From Alphaproteobacteria bacterium (GTDB lineage: Bacteria > Pseudomonadota > Alphaproteobacteria > Rhodobacterales > Rhodobacteraceae): a stretch of 64,000 bases of DNA. Of this stretch, positions 61,933 to 64,000 are shown in pieces (within the stretch, counting starts at the first letter, position 1; the number at the start of each line of letters is the position of its first letter). The DNA lies in the NCBI GenBank assembly GCA_030425395.1, contig JAUIAS010000003.1, positions 62,001 to 126,000 of the forward strand. Direction: 5' to 3'. The position numbers and the translations under genes are program-made. A model generated the notes under the pieces. The model made no database searches and was not told where the DNA came from. It was given only the letters and a program-made list of their open reading frames with translations.

Positions 61933-63332
61933 CAGTAAGCCTCCTGTCGGGGTTCGCGGGTATCGGAAAGTGTGGCCGCAGCCGCGCGCGGGGCGAGCCC
62001 CATAAGCGTCAGCACCGGACCATGCGGCGCAGCTTTGGCCACGTCATCGGCCATTCTGGCCAGCGTTGTTGCAATGATGCGTTGATCGGGGCGCGAGGCA
62101 TTTTCCACCAGCGTCACCGGGGTCGCGCGGGCTGCCCCGTGCATGAGCATCCGGCCCTGAATGAACCGGGCCGCTTTGCGCCCCATATACACGCCCGCCA
62201 CCTCGCCGGGACGCGATAGCGCGGCCCAGTCGTGATCGGCAAAGCCTTGCATGTCGTGCCCGGTCAGAAACCGCACCGACGCATTGCGTCCGCGTCTGGT
62301 CAGGCTTTGACCGATGGCTGCCACCGCAGCCGAGGCCGCCGTGAGGCCCGGCACGATGTCATAGGAGTGTCCGGCTGTGGTCACGGCGTCCAGTTCTTCG
62401 TCCAGACGCCCGAATACCGTGGGATCGCCGGATTTCAATCGCACGACCTGCGCGCCTTTTGCGACATGGGCCACAATCAGCGCGTTGATTTCTGTTTGTG
62501 ACATTGCAGGGCCAAAGCCTTGCTTGCCTGCGTCGATCATCACGGCTTCGCGGCGGGCAAGGTCAAGGATCGCCTGTGGAACAAGCCTGTCATGGATCAC
62601 CACATCGGCCTCGTCCAACAGACGCCGCGCGCGCAGGGTCAGGAGATCGGGCGCGCCCGGACCCGCCCCGACAAAGCTGACGTGCCCGTCGCGCGGCTTG
62701 CGGGACAAGTGGTCGTTGAGCAAGGCGTCAAGCGCCGGGCGCAATGCGTCGGCACCATCGTGCGCCGCGCGTGGTCCGGTCTTGAAGTAATAGTCCGACC
62801 AGAAATCGCGGCGTGCCCGGCCCAGAGGCAGCGCGTCGGCCAGATGCCGAAATGATTGCCCGATACGTGCCAACAGACCGAGCGTGGACGGCAGGCGCGC
62901 CTCGAGTTCGGCCTTGATGGCGCGGGCCAGAACCGGTGCGGCACCTTCGGTGCCGATGGCGACGGTGACAGGATCGCGGTCCACGATCGCAGGAGTGATG
63001 AACGCGCTGTCATTCAGATTGTCGACGATGTTCACCAAAGCCCCTTCGCGGTTCGCTATGGCAGCGGTGCGGGCATCTTCGGCGGCATCTTCATCGGCGG
63101 CATAGAATAGCACGGCCCCGTGCACATCTCCGGCCCGCAACCGGCGCGGGACAAGCGTCAGACATCCCGCATCGGCCCAATCGATGATATCGGGGGCGGG
63201 ATCGGGTGCATAGACTGTGATGGCCGCTTTGGTGCGCAACAATAAACGTAACTTGGCAAGTGCTGCGTCACCTCCGCCAGACACCACGACGTTGCGGTCT
63301 TCGAGGGCCACGAATATCGGGAAATGCCGCAT
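61932..63332 (-). CDS. cysG: Siroheme synthase (multifunctional)
   Basis: The 466-residue enzyme makes siroheme for CysI. N-terminal part: precorrin-2 dehydrogenase/ferrochelatase (VVVSGGGDAALAKLRLLL; note the GGG at the usual GGG-x-VA site). C-terminal part: uroporphyrinogen-III methyltransferase (HVSFVGAGPGAPDLLTLRA, DRLVPQAIL, RLKSGDPTVFGR). ATG 63332 after AAGGAA gives the family's normal start. First gene of the operon cysG-DUF2849-cysI-cysH-DUF934. Confidence 0.95.
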   Translation of the reverse strand: MRHFPIFVALEDRNVVVSGGGDAALAKLRLLLRTKAAITVYAPDPAPDIIDWADAGCLTLVPRRLRAGDVHGAVLFYAADEDAAEDARTAAIANREGALVNIVDNLNDSAFITPAIVDRDPVTVAIGTEGAAPVLARAIKAELEARLPSTLGLLARIGQSFRHLADALPLGRARRDFWSDYYFKTGPRAAHDGADALRPALDALLNDHLSRKPRDGHVSFVGAGPGAPDLLTLRARRLLDEADVVIHDRLVPQAILDLARREAVMIDAGKQGFGPAMSQTEINALIVAHVAKGAQVVRLKSGDPTVFGRLDEELDAVTTAGHSYDIVPGLTAASAAVAAIGQSLTRRGRNASVRFLTGHDMQGFADHDWAALSRPGEVAGVYMGRKAARFIQGRMLMHGAARATPVTLVENASRPDQRIIATTLARMADDVAKAAPHGPVLTLMGLAPRAAAATLSDTREPRQEAY

Positions 63333-63380
63333 CGTCTTGTTCCTTTTTGGCTGCGAGATCATCTATGATTGGCAGGAAAA

Positions 63381-63395
63381 TGGAACAAAATTCCA
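63381..63395. promoter_or_regulatory. TGGAA-N5-TTCCA palindrome between cysG and the Lrp gene
   Basis: A perfect 5+5 palindrome with CAAAA spacer in an AT-rich 154-base divergent interval; probable binding site for the adjacent Lrp/AsnC regulator. Confidence 0.45.
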
Positions 63396-63486
63396 ATAAT
63401 ATCCATATCAAGCATTCAAAAAGGGAAACTGTTCTGTTATTCCTACCGTCAAGGCAAGTTGATCTCGCGAAAAGGAAATTCACGGA

Positions 63487-63948
63487 ATGGCAGCGCGGAT
63501 AGATGAAACAGATCGAAAAATCCTGTCTCTCCTTCAGGAGGACGCAAGCCGGTCTCTGGACGAAATTGCAAAGACCGTGGGCAGTTCCAAGACACCCGTC
63601 TGGAACCGGATTCGCAAAATGCGCGAGGCAGGAATCATCGGCCAGCAAACCGTTATTCTGGACGCCGAGGCGCTTGGGATCGAGGCTTGCTTCTTTGTGT
63701 TGATCCGCACGTCTGAGCATGAGGCCGAATGGCAGCGAAAGTTTCTCAAGGCGCTGCAAGACCGGCCCGAAGTGCAGGAAGCCCACCGGCTTGCCGGGGA
63801 TATCGACTATATCCTGAAGGTGCGGGTCAGGAACGCGCGCGCCTACGACGCCTTTTACCAAGCCCTGATCGCCGAAGTTCGGGTGCACAATGTGACCGCG
63901 CTTTTGTCGATGGAGGAGATCAAGTCGACGACGATGTTGCCGATTTGA
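63487..63948 (+). CDS. Lrp/AsnC family regulator divergent from the cys operon
   Basis: The 153-residue protein has the helix-turn-helix (IDETDRKILSLLQEDASRS, then SSKTPVWNRIRKMREAG) and RAM domain (DIDYILKVRVRN). Its place opposite cysG suggests sulfur-responsive control of siroheme and sulfite reduction. No ribosome-binding site stronger than AAAAGGAAA is present; that sits 9 bases before ATG. Confidence 0.9.
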   Translation: MAARIDETDRKILSLLQEDASRSLDEIAKTVGSSKTPVWNRIRKMREAGIIGQQTVILDAEALGIEACFFVLIRTSEHEAEWQRKFLKALQDRPEVQEAHRLAGDIDYILKVRVRNARAYDAFYQALIAEVRVHNVTALLSMEEIKSTTMLPI

Positions 63949-63963
63949 AGGACCGCCACAGCT

Positions 63964-63980
63964 TGGGGGTCTTTCCCCCA
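63964..63980 (+). terminator. hairpin after the Lrp gene
   Basis: TGGGGG-TCTTT-CCCCCA, a 6-bp GC stem 16 bases past the stop. Confidence 0.5.
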
Positions 63981-64000
63981 TGCAGGGCGCGGTGACATAT

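Noticed and set aside
1..64000. CRISPR array, prophage or complete insertion sequence
   Set aside because: No regularly spaced repeats, no cas, integrase, capsid or transposase genes were recognised on either strand.

Overview
The window is a chromosomal stretch of a GC-rich alphaproteobacterium, most likely a marine Rhodobacteraceae (Roseobacter-type). Pointers are the divided his operon (hisB-hisH ... hisA-hisF-hisE), a sulfite-reductase operon with DUF2849 and DUF934 partners, a PutA without the DNA-binding domain next to an Lrp-type regulator, a reductive pyrimidine-degradation cluster with a RutR-type repressor, a coxSLM-type molybdenum hydroxylase, and short intergenic repeats containing a TATTT...AGAA core. 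No phage, complete insertion sequence or CRISPR array was seen.

Layout. 1-14.6 kb: an acyl-CoA synthetase cut by the left edge, valS, a 198-bp inverted-repeat element, an orphan CoxL-like subunit overlapping a DUF2235 hydrolase, the divergent metF/metR pair, a CurA-type reductase, an inositol monophosphatase, a GFA protein with a rhomboid protease, and an unusual protein with a peptidoglycan-binding-like N-terminus and a hydrophobic middle. 14.7-19.3 kb: putA, its probable regulator and a TPR protein. 19.36-28.6 kb: an island bracketed by tRNA-Leu(UAA) and tRNA-Tyr(GUA). 28.7-36.7 kb: RlmB, a zinc-ribbon protein with an ATT start, YHS and CoA-binding proteins, and the his genes. 36.9-50.3 kb: pyrimidine catabolism (preT, preA, amidohydrolase, dihydropyrimidinase, RutR-like repressor with a near-perfect operator) and its likely ABC importer. 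50.5-57.0 kb: XdhC, a molybdopterin-binding protein, a degraded reading frame and coxSLM. 57.1-64 kb: infC with an ATA start, ferredoxin-NADP reductase and the assimilatory sulfate/sulfite operon with a divergent Lrp-type regulator.

The most interesting system is in the tRNA-bracketed island. Three translationally coupled genes (22.6-27.1 kb) have the same three enzyme types as Campylobacter jejuni Cj1418, Cj1417 and Cj1416: an ATP-grasp/phosphohistidine glutamine kinase, a class I amidotransferase-fold hydrolase and a CTP nucleotidyltransferase. In C. jejuni these make cytidine diphosphoramidate for O-methyl phosphoramidate decoration of the capsule. Here the kinase carries an extra N-terminal nucleotidyltransferase-like domain. 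The genes are followed by a TagF/CDP-glycerol glycerophosphotransferase-like enzyme and preceded by a membrane sulfatase-fold protein, a small membrane protein and a YidC/Oxa1-like protein. I infer a surface-glycan phosphoramidate (or related P-N) modification pathway. All functions are read from sequence motifs and gene order; no database search was run.
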